A DNA stretch of 64,000 bases from CAWKEY01 sp963848675 (GTDB lineage: Bacteria; Pseudomonadota; Gammaproteobacteria; Methylococcales; Methylomonadaceae), in the NCBI GenBank assembly GCA_963848675.1, contig CAWKEY010000023.1, positions 62,001 to 126,000 on the forward strand, written 5' to 3'. Position 1 is the stretch's first letter; the number at the start of each line of letters is the position of its first letter. The notes beneath the pieces are model-generated. The model did not search any database and was not told the origin of the DNA. It worked only from the letters and a program-made list of their open reading frames with translations. A program made the translations under genes and the position numbers. Of this stretch, positions 8,183-15,889 are shown piece by piece.

Positions 8183-9592
8183 ATGAAAAAGAACGTAATG
8201 ATTATCGGCGCTGGGGGAGTGGCGCATGTGGCGGCGCACAAGGCGGCGATGCACAACGATGTCCTGGGTGATATCTGCATCGCCTCGCGGACGCAAGCAA
8301 AATGTGACGCCATCATCGAAAGCGTGAAGCGGAAAGGACATCTCAAGGATCCGGCCGGCCGTCTTTATTCGGCGCAGCTCGACGCACTGGATATTCCTGC
8401 GACCGTTAAACTGATCAAGAAGAGCAAAACTGGCATCGTCATCAACCTTGGCTCGGCCTTCCTCAACATGTCGGTGCTGGAAGCGTGCATCGAGAGCGGC
8501 GCGGCCTATATCGACACCGCCATTCACGAGGATCCGGACAAGGTCTGTGAGCAGCCGCCCTGGTATGCTAATTACGAGTGGCTGCGGAAGGAGCGCTGCG
8601 ATGAAAAGGGCATCACCGCAATCCTCGGCGCCGGTTTCGATCCGGGCGTAGTCAATGCCTATTGCGCCCTGGCTGTCAAACGTTACTTCGACAAGATCGA
8701 TACGATAGACATACTGGATGTGAACGCAGGCAGTCACGGCCGATATTTTTCGACCAACTTTGACCCGGAGATCAATTTCCGGGAGTTCGTAAAGGTCTGG
8801 ACCTGGATCGACCGGCAGTGGCAGGAGTTTCCGACCCACTCGGTGAAGCGGGAATATGATTTTCCTGTGGTCGGAAAACAGCCGGTCTACCTGAACGGTC
8901 ATGACGAGCTGCATTCCCTGTCAAAGAATATCGATGCCAACAGCATCCGTTTCTGGATGGGCTTCGGCGACCACTACATCAATGTATTCACGGTACTGCG
9001 CACGCTCGGTTTTCTCTCGCACCTGCCGGTGACCCTGACTACCGGCCAGGAGGTCGTGCCGCTCAAGGTCGTCAAGGCGCTGCTTCCCGATCCGATGACG
9101 CTCGCGCCCGGCTATACTGGAAAAACCTGCATCGGCAACTTCATCAAAGGCTGGAAGGATGGGAAAAAGCGCGAGGTGCTGATCTATCAGGTCTCGGACC
9201 ACAAGCAATGCTACGAGGAGGTCGAGTCTCAGGGGATCAGCTACACAGCAGGCGTCCCGCCGGTTGCAGCCGCCATGCTGATTGCCAGCGGAGTTTGGGA
9301 TGTAAAAAAGATGGTCAATGTCGAGGAGCTTGATCCAGAGCCGTTCATCGAAATTCTTGACCGTATCGGCCTGCCTACCGAGGTGAAGGAAATCAAGCCC
9401 GGCGGCAAGCATTCTTTCGAGGGGAAAGTCAGGTCTCTTGAGAAAGAACTTTCAGAATCGACCGCTACGGTCACGGTTTCTGCAGCAAATCCGATGATTG
9501 CTCTCACTCCCGGCAAGCAGGCCAAGTCTAAGCATTCGAAGGATAAGCCGGATTCAGGAAAAAAGAAAAAATCTCACTCCAAGAAACGGTAA
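8183..9592 (+). CDS. Carboxynorspermidine/carboxyspermidine synthase (saccharopine-dehydrogenase family)
   Basis: An NAD(P)H-dependent enzyme of 469 residues that condenses a diamine (putrescine or diaminopropane) with aspartate semialdehyde to form carboxy(nor)spermidine, the substrate of the preceding NspC. The N-terminal VMIIGAGGVAHVAAHKAA is a Rossmann nucleotide site. GAGFDPGVVNAYC and DVNAGSHGRYFSTNF are typical of the family. I chose the ATG at 8183 because a GAGG sits 9 bases upstream; an in-frame ATG at 8168 overlaps the nspC stop. The last 60 or so residues form an extension ending in a Lys/Ser-rich tail (KKKKSHSKKR) not expected in the usual roughly 400-residue enzyme. Confidence 0.88.
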   Translation: MKKNVMIIGAGGVAHVAAHKAAMHNDVLGDICIASRTQAKCDAIIESVKRKGHLKDPAGRLYSAQLDALDIPATVKLIKKSKTGIVINLGSAFLNMSVLEACIESGAAYIDTAIHEDPDKVCEQPPWYANYEWLRKERCDEKGITAILGAGFDPGVVNAYCALAVKRYFDKIDTIDILDVNAGSHGRYFSTNFDPEINFREFVKVWTWIDRQWQEFPTHSVKREYDFPVVGKQPVYLNGHDELHSLSKNIDANSIRFWMGFGDHYINVFTVLRTLGFLSHLPVTLTTGQEVVPLKVVKALLPDPMTLAPGYTGKTCIGNFIKGWKDGKKREVLIYQVSDHKQCYEEVESQGISYTAGVPPVAAAMLIASGVWDVKKMVNVEELDPEPFIEILDRIGLPTEVKEIKPGGKHSFEGKVRSLEKELSESTATVTVSAANPMIALTPGKQAKSKHSKDKPDSGKKKKSHSKKR

Positions 9593-9610
9593 CTCGCAAA
9601 AAAATATATC

Positions 9611-9659
9611 GCCACAGATTCACAGATTACATTATTTCTAATCAGTGAATCTGTGGCAA
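9611..9659. terminator. Convergent-gene hairpin between the polyamine genes
   Basis: GCCACAGATTCAC near 9611 pairs with GTGAATCTGTGGC near 9646-9658. This gives a 13-bp stem between the ends of two convergent genes (stops at 9592 and 9715). The flanking A/T-rich runs are modest, so a bidirectional terminator is plausible but not certain. Confidence 0.5.
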
Positions 9660-9714
9660 CTTTGACAGGTCACGCTTCGTGGTGAATAAAAGACTTTAAA
9701 CAGCGATAATCAGC

Positions 9715-10857
9715 TCAGCGGTTGATGTGAACAACCTTGGCGGGCGGAAAACCATTGAACCATGTAGATGTCGCTCCGCTATAGGCACCGATGTTTCTGC
9801 TGTAGAGAAGATCACCACGTTCAAGATTGGCGGGAAGCTCTTCAGTCATCGAAATAACATCCAGCCCGTCACAGGTAGGACCGAACACAGTACATATCTG
9901 GGTCGGACCTTCCTTGAAGGATTCCAAATGATATTGACAGTGGTCGAAGATGATGCCGGAAAAAGTTTGATAGACCCCGTCATCGATGTAATAGCAGAGT
10001 TTTCCGTGCCGTACCGCTTTGCCAATGATTTTCGCCACCGCTGTGCATGCAGTCGCAACCATGAATCTTCCCGGCTCGGCAATAATTTTTACTTCTGGTG
10101 GAAAGAGCCTGTCCAACTCGGCATTTATCCGCTTCGCCAATTCGCTGAAAGGCTTTACTGAAGCATCGTAGGGGGCCGGAAAACCACCGCCGATGTCCAG
10201 TAAATTCATCTTTTCGTAACCGCGCTCCCGGGCTTCCCTGAATATAAGTGCAGCAAGATCGATGGCTTGCACGTAGTTCTCGAAATTGGTGGTCTGGCTT
10301 CCGACGTGGAAGCTTAGCCCCTCGACGGCAAGTCCTTCCTTTTCGGCTTCCAAAATCATATCGACCGCCTCTTTAGGTTCTGCTCCAAATTTTGAGGAGA
10401 GTTCCACCATAGCCCCGGCATTGGAAACCCTGAGACGCAGAACAAGCCCGGAATGTGGGGCGAACTCTTTGATCTTGAGGATTTCATCACTGTTGTCGAA
10501 GGTAACTAGCGGCTTGTACTTGTCAAGCTCGATCAGCGTCTCGTTTGCCTTGATCGGGTTCGCATAAATAATGTTTTCCCATATCCACTGATGCTGCTCC
10601 TGCTCCGGCATAGCCTTTATGTTTTCGTAGACCAGTCTGAATTCTGCAATAGACGATGCATCAAAACTGGCTCCGGCCTCGAACAGCGTCTTGACTATGG
10701 CCGGATCCGGATTCGCCTTGATCGCGTAATAGGCCTGGACTCGGGGGAGATATTTTTTGAAAAGCGCATAATTGCTCCGCAGTTCGTCGTGATCTATTAC
10801 GAACAACGGTGTGCCGTGGGTTTCGGCAAGCTGTTGCAACTCTTTTGTGGTGCTCAT
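9715..10857 (-). CDS. Ornithine/lysine decarboxylase, fold-III PLP type
   Basis: A 380-residue eukaryotic-type (alanine-racemase-fold) amino-acid decarboxylase. It would supply putrescine or cadaverine for the carboxyspermidine pathway encoded convergently at 7062-9592. AYYAIKANPDP contains the PLP lysine (Lys47). FHVGSQT, DIGGGFPAPY and EPGRFMVATA are PLP-phosphate and substrate-site signatures. FGPTCDGLD near the C terminus carries the catalytic cysteine contributed across the dimer. An AAGGA ribosome site precedes the ATG. Substrate choice between ornithine and lysine cannot be settled by eye. Confidence 0.88.
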   Translation of the reverse strand: MSTTKELQQLAETHGTPLFVIDHDELRSNYALFKKYLPRVQAYYAIKANPDPAIVKTLFEAGASFDASSIAEFRLVYENIKAMPEQEQHQWIWENIIYANPIKANETLIELDKYKPLVTFDNSDEILKIKEFAPHSGLVLRLRVSNAGAMVELSSKFGAEPKEAVDMILEAEKEGLAVEGLSFHVGSQTTNFENYVQAIDLAALIFREARERGYEKMNLLDIGGGFPAPYDASVKPFSELAKRINAELDRLFPPEVKIIAEPGRFMVATACTAVAKIIGKAVRHGKLCYYIDDGVYQTFSGIIFDHCQYHLESFKEGPTQICTVFGPTCDGLDVISMTEELPANLERGDLLYSRNIGAYSGATSTWFNGFPPAKVVHINR

Positions 10858-11040
10858 GGAGATTTCCTTGGTATTGATGATTTTAGTGCTAATGCTCAGT
10901 TTGAAAAACGAGATAGTGCCAGGGAATCAAATGGTAAGAGCATATTGACGGCCAGAACGTGGCATTATTAGTGAATATCTGATAAACCCTTGATCGTAAC
11001 AATGTAGTATTAACGTTTGATGACAATGCAACAACACAGG
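10858..11040. other. Short intergenic stretch upstream of the decarboxylase
   Basis: About 180 bases that must hold the promoter of the minus-strand decarboxylase. No domain-bearing frame, hairpin or repeat was recognised. It abuts the transposon remnant that begins at 11041. Confidence 0.4.
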
Positions 11041-11218
11041 TGATTAGCAAGATGTTTCAGTTGATCGAAGCCGGCGTCTGAGCAAGGTCCGACGATGATA
11101 GCATGGTGTTGGCAACCCGCCTCGGCCGCCGCAGCAAAACAGGTCAAGCCGACAGCAAGCGCTGCACAACCGGAAGCAAGGCTGGTTTTAGCCCAGCCGG
11201 CAAGGGCCCTGCTGTTTG
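11041..11218 (-). mobile_element. Remnant of an IS1595-type transposase with one terminal end
   Basis: A minus-strand frame reads SRALAGWAKTSLASGCAALA, then VGLTCFAAAAEAGCQHHAIIVG, a segment typical of IS1595/ISXO2-like DDE transposases. The aspartate expected before GL-CF is replaced, and the frame then leaves the family, so only about 50 codons remain. The outer end TAGCAAGATGTTTCAG (11045-11060) matches, with one mismatch, the terminal inverted repeat of the element at 1099-1269. The other edge runs into the last codons of the histidine-kinase gene. It is inactive. Confidence 0.65.
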
Positions 11219-12567
11219 GCATCGAAATGTAGCATTACTTTCAGGCCCGGCTTGTTATCTGTAAACTCGATGGTGCCGCCGTGAAGATCGACAATAGCGG
11301 CAACGATACTCAGGCCAAGGCCGTTGCCTGGCGTGGTACGGCTTTGTTCCAGCCGGTAAAAGCGTTGCAATACTTTCTCACGGTGCGCCTCGGCAATCCC
11401 CGGGCCGCTATCGGCAATCATAAATTCAGCCTGTGTACCCGGCGATCGTAGACTGACCTTGATCTGTGTGTTGCCGGGCGTGTGCGTGATGGCATTATCC
11501 AGCAGATTAAAAGCCAGTTGCGTCAGCAGCTCCTTATCACCAGTCAGTGTTACGTCCGGGTCAATGTCTGCGCAGATGGTTTTTCCCTGTTCCTCCGCTA
11601 CCGGAGACAAGGCATCAGTCACGGAAGCAACAATATCGCTGAGATTGACGATTTTGAAACCGCTGCGGCGGGTGCCGGATTCAATCTGGGAAATTCTCAG
11701 CATGGCGGAGAAGGTATCGAGAATCGAATCGACTTCCTGGGAGGCGCAAGCAATTTTTTCCTTGTATTGCTCTGCCGTGAGATTCTTTGTTAGAGCGTCT
11801 TCCAGCCTGAATTTTAAGTGACTGACCGGCGTACGCAGATCGTGCGCTATGTCATTGGAAACTTGCTGAATATTCTCAATTAACGCCCCAATCTTATCGA
11901 GCATAAGGTTTAATAATAATGCCAGCTTATCCAGTTCATCCCGGTTTTGTGAAACGGGCAGCCGGTGCTTCAGATCACCCGCAATAATGGCCTGGGTCGC
12001 TTTGGTAATGCTCTCGATTTTCCTCAGGAAAGCGCCACTGAGATACAGTCCACCGCCTGCGCCCAGCAAGATGACTAAAACGAAGACCCAAATAAAAGCT
12101 TGAATAATCGCCTCACCGGCCTTCTGAAGAGTCGCGCCGTTGTGGCCCACCCCCAGCCAGATAGCATTTGGCAGGGCCATGACCCTGATGTAATAAAGCT
12201 CCTTAGGCTTATTGGCCGCCGGTGTTCGCATGATGGTCTGCCAGCCCTCGGAAGGTTGAAAATTCTTGAGGTTTCCGGTTATCAACTGGCCATTCTGATC
12301 GATCAGCCCGTACTCAAGCTGGGTGTGCGCTGCCGGATTGGTAACTTCGCCAATTTCGTCTGTCAATTCTGATAGCCCGCCTGAATCATATTCGCTTTTC
12401 AGCCGGATGACTTCGAACTCGACAGTCTCTTTAAGTTGTTGCTCCAGTGTCTGAAAGGTCAACCAGTAAACGCTGATGCCAATGGATAAAAAAGAACATA
12501 GGAAAAGAATCAAATATAAAGCGGAGAGCTTAAAACTAATGGTACCGGCAATGCTAGGCAGCTTCAT
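11188..12567 (-). CDS. Two-component sensor histidine kinase
   Basis: An inner-membrane sensor of 459 residues, counted from the ATG at 12567, which overlaps the response-regulator gene by 14 bases. TM1 covers roughly residues 13-36. A periplasmic domain of about 120 residues and TM2 (FIWVFVLVILLGAGGGLYL) follow, then a HAMP linker. Next come an H-box with His242 in IAHDLRTPVSH, an N-box NLLDNAITHT, and G-boxes DSGPGIAEA and GNGLGLSI. It phosphorylates the OmpR-type regulator encoded upstream. The frame is open further 5' but that part overlaps the regulator. The final residues (QQGPCRLG) are encoded within the transposase remnant, so the original C terminus was probably altered. Confidence 0.88.
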   Translation of the reverse strand: MKLPSIAGTISFKLSALYLILFLCSFLSIGISVYWLTFQTLEQQLKETVEFEVIRLKSEYDSGGLSELTDEIGEVTNPAAHTQLEYGLIDQNGQLITGNLKNFQPSEGWQTIMRTPAANKPKELYYIRVMALPNAIWLGVGHNGATLQKAGEAIIQAFIWVFVLVILLGAGGGLYLSGAFLRKIESITKATQAIIAGDLKHRLPVSQNRDELDKLALLLNLMLDKIGALIENIQQVSNDIAHDLRTPVSHLKFRLEDALTKNLTAEQYKEKIACASQEVDSILDTFSAMLRISQIESGTRRSGFKIVNLSDIVASVTDALSPVAEEQGKTICADIDPDVTLTGDKELLTQLAFNLLDNAITHTPGNTQIKVSLRSPGTQAEFMIADSGPGIAEAHREKVLQRFYRLEQSRTTPGNGLGLSIVAAIVDLHGGTIEFTDNKPGLKVMLHFDAKQQGPCRLG

Positions 12568-13231
12568 GAAGCCTATATCCCGCGCCGCGAACCGTATGAA
12601 TGAGATCGGACCTGTTCCCGGCATTGAGCTTTGCGCGCAAGCGGCTGATATGGGTTTCGACAATATTGGTTTTGGGATCAAAATGAAAATCCCAGACGTT
12701 CTCAAGCAACATGGTACGGGTTACCACCTGTCCGGCATGACGAACCAGATACTCAAGCAGGCGAAACTCGGTGGGCTGAAGATCAATGAGTTGCCCGCCA
12801 CGCCTGACGACCCTTTTCAGAAGGTCAATTTCCAGACCCGAAACCTGCAGGATTTTCTGTTCCACTGTTTCCCTCGGCCTGCGTAGCAGCGCATTGACCC
12901 GCGCGCCAAGCTCGCTGAAAGCGAACGGTTTGACCAGATAATCGTCCGCGCCTGCATTCAGGCCTTCTACACGATCATCAATCCCGCACATGGTGGTAAG
13001 GAACAGTACCGGAACAGAACAGCCCGCGCTGCGCAGGGTTTTTACCAGCGTCAGTCCATCAAGGCCAGGCAGCATTCGATCGACAATCAGCAGGTCATGT
13101 TTTGTTTCTTTGGCAAGGAGCAGGCCTTCATAGCCATCCCCTGTCGAATCGACAACGTGGCCCGCCTCTTTCAGACCAGACGAGACATAATCCCGGGTTT
13201 CATTATCATCTTCAATAATTAATATTTTCAT
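12554..13231 (-). CDS. OmpR/PhoB-family response regulator
   Basis: A 225-residue DNA-binding regulator. The receiver domain (about 1-115) has acidic EDD at 7-9, phospho-acceptor Asp51 in LIVDRMLPGLDG, Thr79 and Lys101 in LVKPF. The winged-helix domain (about 130-222) has LQPTEFRLLEYLVRH and the terminal RGAGYRL. It is partnered with the overlapping histidine kinase, and a PepSY-domain periplasmic protein is encoded just upstream. Such trios often sense metals or envelope conditions, but the stimulus here is not shown. An intrinsic terminator lies between the PepSY gene and this ATG. Confidence 0.92.
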   Translation of the reverse strand: MKILIIEDDNETRDYVSSGLKEAGHVVDSTGDGYEGLLLAKETKHDLLIVDRMLPGLDGLTLVKTLRSAGCSVPVLFLTTMCGIDDRVEGLNAGADDYLVKPFAFSELGARVNALLRRPRETVEQKILQVSGLEIDLLKRVVRRGGQLIDLQPTEFRLLEYLVRHAGQVVTRTMLLENVWDFHFDPKTNIVETHISRLRAKLNAGNRSDLIHTVRGAGYRLHEAA

Positions 13232-13238
13232 GGTATCG

Positions 13239-13266
13239 AAAAAATGCCGGGGCTAAGTTCCCCGGC
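13239..13266 (-). terminator. Intrinsic terminator between the PepSY gene and the response regulator
   Basis: Read on the minus strand, GCCGGGG-AACTTAG-CCCCGGC is a perfect 7-bp GC stem followed by A then six T. It lies 8 bases beyond the PepSY stop and only 8 bases before the regulator ATG. It would end most PepSY transcripts and limit read-through into the two-component genes. Confidence 0.85.
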
Positions 13267-13273
13267 GTTGAAA

Positions 13274-13627
13274 TTACTCTTTCTCGTTTTCAGTGCTTTC
13301 CTTGGACTCATCATCCAGGGAAACTTTAAGCACCTTGCCGGTTTTGCCATCGACCAGGACATCATGAATCTTGCCGTCTTTGACAATCTCGACCTCGAAC
13401 TGAACGGTATCTGATTCATCATCCACTTCTGCTTCCATGGCCTTGCCGCCGGTTTTGTGTTCTGCGGCTTTGATCGCTTCGGACAATGTAATTTTGGCCT
13501 GGCTAAAAAGCTTCAACTCTTTGGCTTCCTTGTCCTTGGCTTCGCCTGCTTGCGCTACGTTAACAGCCGTGCCTGTAATTATGACCATTGCCAGGGTTTT
13601 CAGAATTTTGCTGTGTGTTTGGTTCAT
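13274..13627 (-). CDS. Periplasmic PepSY-domain protein
   Basis: A 117-residue exported protein with a signal peptide ending near Ala27 (VAQA|GEA) and one PepSY domain: ITLSEAIKAAEHKTGGKAMEA, then VQFEVEIVKDGK and VLVDGKTGKVLKV. The acidic tail is rich in Glu and Ser. PepSY proteins of this size commonly accompany OmpR/histidine-kinase pairs and may modulate the sensor, which fits the next two genes. A strong terminator follows, suggesting that this protein is made in excess over the regulators. Confidence 0.85.
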   Translation of the reverse strand: MNQTHSKILKTLAMVIITGTAVNVAQAGEAKDKEAKELKLFSQAKITLSEAIKAAEHKTGGKAMEAEVDDESDTVQFEVEIVKDGKIHDVLVDGKTGKVLKVSLDDESKESTENEKE

Positions 13628-14279
13628 CTATCAATCCTCTTTACTATCAGGCAGGATTGCCTGATTTCGGATATAGATTAGCTTACCCACATTGCGAGAA
13701 GCCTTCCAAAACTATACCTTTTTGTAATGATTTTTATTAGAAAACTTTTCAGAAACCAAGTGAACGTAGTGCCTCTGGGGTGTGTAACTGATTATTCCGA
13801 GTTGATGGGTAGGAGCTACTAAAGCCGCCCTCGTATCATAATGCTGGTATGCGCGCTGAATAAATCAATTTTTAATCACACCCTCTCATATTCACCATAA
13901 ATGACGGTTTAAAAGAACCGGCCCGGTTTAAAAGAACCGCTTCAAACGGTGTATTTGAACCTTCTTCCCTCTTCTTGTCTGTTTCAATACCCTATTTCTT
14001 TTCAATTGCCCTTGATTTCATTCATGTTATTTTTTTACCCCCTTTAATGGCTCAAAAATTGCGTATACCCTATAGCTAACAAGGTTGCATCAGAAAACAT
14101 TGCGCATATCAATCCCTGTTGTTAAAGCTTGTGTTTTAGGCTACTTAGCACGGTCATTTTCGCTGGATAGTGACCCGCAAAATACACAAAGAAAAAAATA
14201 ATAAGCTTTAAATTCAAAATTCTACAATGCTGAATAGCCACCGCTTAAGCAATCAGCTACAACTCCTTAAAGGACAATC
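13628..14279. other. Intergenic region upstream of the haem-porin gene
   Basis: About 650 bases, A/T rich towards 14000-14250, with no recognisable gene. The only structured feature seen is the pair of identical 16-bp dyads at 13905-13939. A degenerate REP-like string around 13802-13828 (GGAGCTACTAAAGCCGCC) may be a decayed repeat. The promoter of the haem-porin gene is expected here, and AAAGGA lies just before its ATG at 14280. Confidence 0.5.
13905..13939. promoter_or_regulatory. Two direct copies of a palindromic 16-mer, possible operator
   Basis: CGGTTTAAAAGAACCG occurs at 13905-13920 and again at 13924-13939. Each copy is a dyad (CGGTT...AACCG), and the centres are 19 bases apart, close to two helical turns. 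The site lies about 340 bases before the haem-porin start and 280 bases before the divergent PepSY start. A dimeric regulator bound on the same face of the helix is a reasonable guess, but the regulator is unknown. Confidence 0.4.
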
Positions 14280-15656
14280 ATGATTTCAAAAAATAATAAA
14301 ATGAAAACTATACAGGTGCATTTTAAACGGAAACTCCAGCCAATTGTTTATCCAGTATTTTTGCTGGTTCTAAGTTCAATAAGCCTTTTGCTGGGCACGA
14401 ATGCCGAGGCTATGCCAAGTTTTGCGCGGCAAACGGGCCAGGCCTGCAGCACATGTCACACCCAATCTTTCGGCCCTAACCTGACGCCTTTTGGCCGTGA
14501 ATTTAAATTAAGCGGTTACACCATGGGTGGCGGGAGTGGAAACAATGCCAAATTGCCCCCCATTAGCGCCATGATCATGGGGTCATTTACGAATACCAAA
14601 AAGGATCAGGCCGTACAAAGCGCAAGTAATCCTGAAGCCCCCATATTGTCCGGCTTCAATAAAAACAATAACTTTACGTTTGATGAAGCCTCGTTATTTT
14701 ACGCAGGGCGGGTTTATGGCAAGGTTGGTGCATTTGTACAAGGCACTTATAACGGCTATGAAGATAAACTTGAAATGGATAACACCGATATCCGTTTCGC
14801 TGATCAACTGGATCTTGGCGACACCCCGATTACCTATGGCGTGTCTTTAAATAATAACCCGACCGTGCAAGACTTGTGGAATACCACACCCGTCTGGGGA
14901 TTTCCTTATACTGGAAGTGGAGTCCAGCCTGGTGTCGGGTCAAGTCCCTTGATTGACGGTGGGCTAGGCTCTCAAGTAGGCGGCGCCACCGCGTATACAA
15001 TGATTAATAATCTGCTGTATCTGGAGGCCGGCGCTTATGGCTCATTTTCCAGCAGTTTTCAGAGAGCTTTCGGTATCGGCGCCCCTGACCGTGTGAGTCT
15101 CGACGGTCCGGCACCTTATTGGCGTGCCGCTTTGCAACACGACTGGAAGGGACACTACTTTTCGCTGGGGCATTACGGGATGAGCGCCGATGTTTTTCCT
15201 GAGCGCAATAAGGCGAATGGCGCGGATCACTACACTGATGTTGCTGTCGATGCCACCTATCAGTACATGGCGAATCCGAAGCATATCTTTGAAGCCAAAA
15301 CTGCTTATATTTACGAAGATCAGAAACTATTGGCAAGTCGAAGCTCCTTTACTGATAGAACTTATCTGACAACCTATAAACTTAATCTCGCGTATACATT
15401 CGACCAGACCTACGGTATTACTTTCGCGTATAACAAAATAAACGGATCACATGACTTGGACCAAAACAGACCAAACAGCCAATACTACACAGCAGAACTG
15501 GTTTATGTCCCATTTGGCAAATCCACTTCCTATCTGAATCCGTGGCTGAATTTGCGCACCAGCCTGCAATATATCGGCTATTCCCAAGCCAACGGCACCA
15601 ACGATCTGGCAAGTCAAAATAATACTTTCATGATCAATGGTTGGCTGGCGTTCTAA
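14280..15656 (+). CDS. Cyc2-like outer-membrane cytochrome-porin fusion (single haem c)
   Basis: A 458-residue exported protein. The signal peptide ends near Ala44 (NAEA|MPS). It is followed at once by MPSFARQTGQACSTCH (haem motif CSTCH at 56-60) and then NLTPFGREFKLSGYTMGGG. The rest, about 90-458, alternates aromatic-rich strands and ends in WLAF, as expected of an outer-membrane beta-barrel. The FARQTG-xx-CxxCH...LTPFGR-FKL segment is the pattern of Cyc2-type porins that move electrons across the outer membrane, best known for Fe(II) oxidation. Whether this protein oxidises iron, accepts other donors, or exports electrons is not shown. It has its own ribosome site and is followed by a terminator. 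Confidence 0.75.
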   Translation: MISKNNKMKTIQVHFKRKLQPIVYPVFLLVLSSISLLLGTNAEAMPSFARQTGQACSTCHTQSFGPNLTPFGREFKLSGYTMGGGSGNNAKLPPISAMIMGSFTNTKKDQAVQSASNPEAPILSGFNKNNNFTFDEASLFYAGRVYGKVGAFVQGTYNGYEDKLEMDNTDIRFADQLDLGDTPITYGVSLNNNPTVQDLWNTTPVWGFPYTGSGVQPGVGSSPLIDGGLGSQVGGATAYTMINNLLYLEAGAYGSFSSSFQRAFGIGAPDRVSLDGPAPYWRAALQHDWKGHYFSLGHYGMSADVFPERNKANGADHYTDVAVDATYQYMANPKHIFEAKTAYIYEDQKLLASRSSFTDRTYLTTYKLNLAYTFDQTYGITFAYNKINGSHDLDQNRPNSQYYTAELVYVPFGKSTSYLNPWLNLRTSLQYIGYSQANGTNDLASQNNTFMINGWLAF

Positions 15657-15705
15657 CTTGAATAAATCCGGCCGCTACAGGTTTAGCCTGTTCAGTCCAG
15701 ATAAA

Positions 15706-15750
15706 AACACAGGTGAGGTGGTTTCACACCTTGCCTGGGTTTTAGTTTAC
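15706..15750 (+). terminator. Hairpin terminator after the haem-porin gene
   Basis: CAGGTGAGGTG pairs with CACCTTGCCTG (two G-T wobbles) around a short loop, and a GGGTTTTAGTTT run follows. It lies about 55 bases after the stop at 15656 and separates this transcript from the membrane monohaem gene. Confidence 0.6.
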
Positions 15751-15889
15751 AGACCTTAACTGCTCTACACGCATTATCCTGACGCACCACAAAAATATTA
15801 ACCAGGCTGTTTTTCACCTTAAATTTCATCACGTTAAGTTATCAGCCAAACTTTCACAGCACTCTTTTACACTATACTTGGAATTGACC

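Noticed and set aside
13802..13828. Another copy of the REP-like sequence
   Set aside because: Similarity to the 607-627 arm is partial and interrupted. It may be a decayed copy, but it is too weak to annotate separately.
13905..13939. CRISPR-like repeat-spacer unit
   Set aside because: Only two 16-bp copies occur, separated by 3 bases. There is no array and no cas gene in the window, so an operator reading is preferred.
15878..15889. TTG start four codons before the monohaem membrane gene
   Set aside because: The ATG at 15890 has a GGA at proper spacing, whereas the TTG would overlap that ribosome site.
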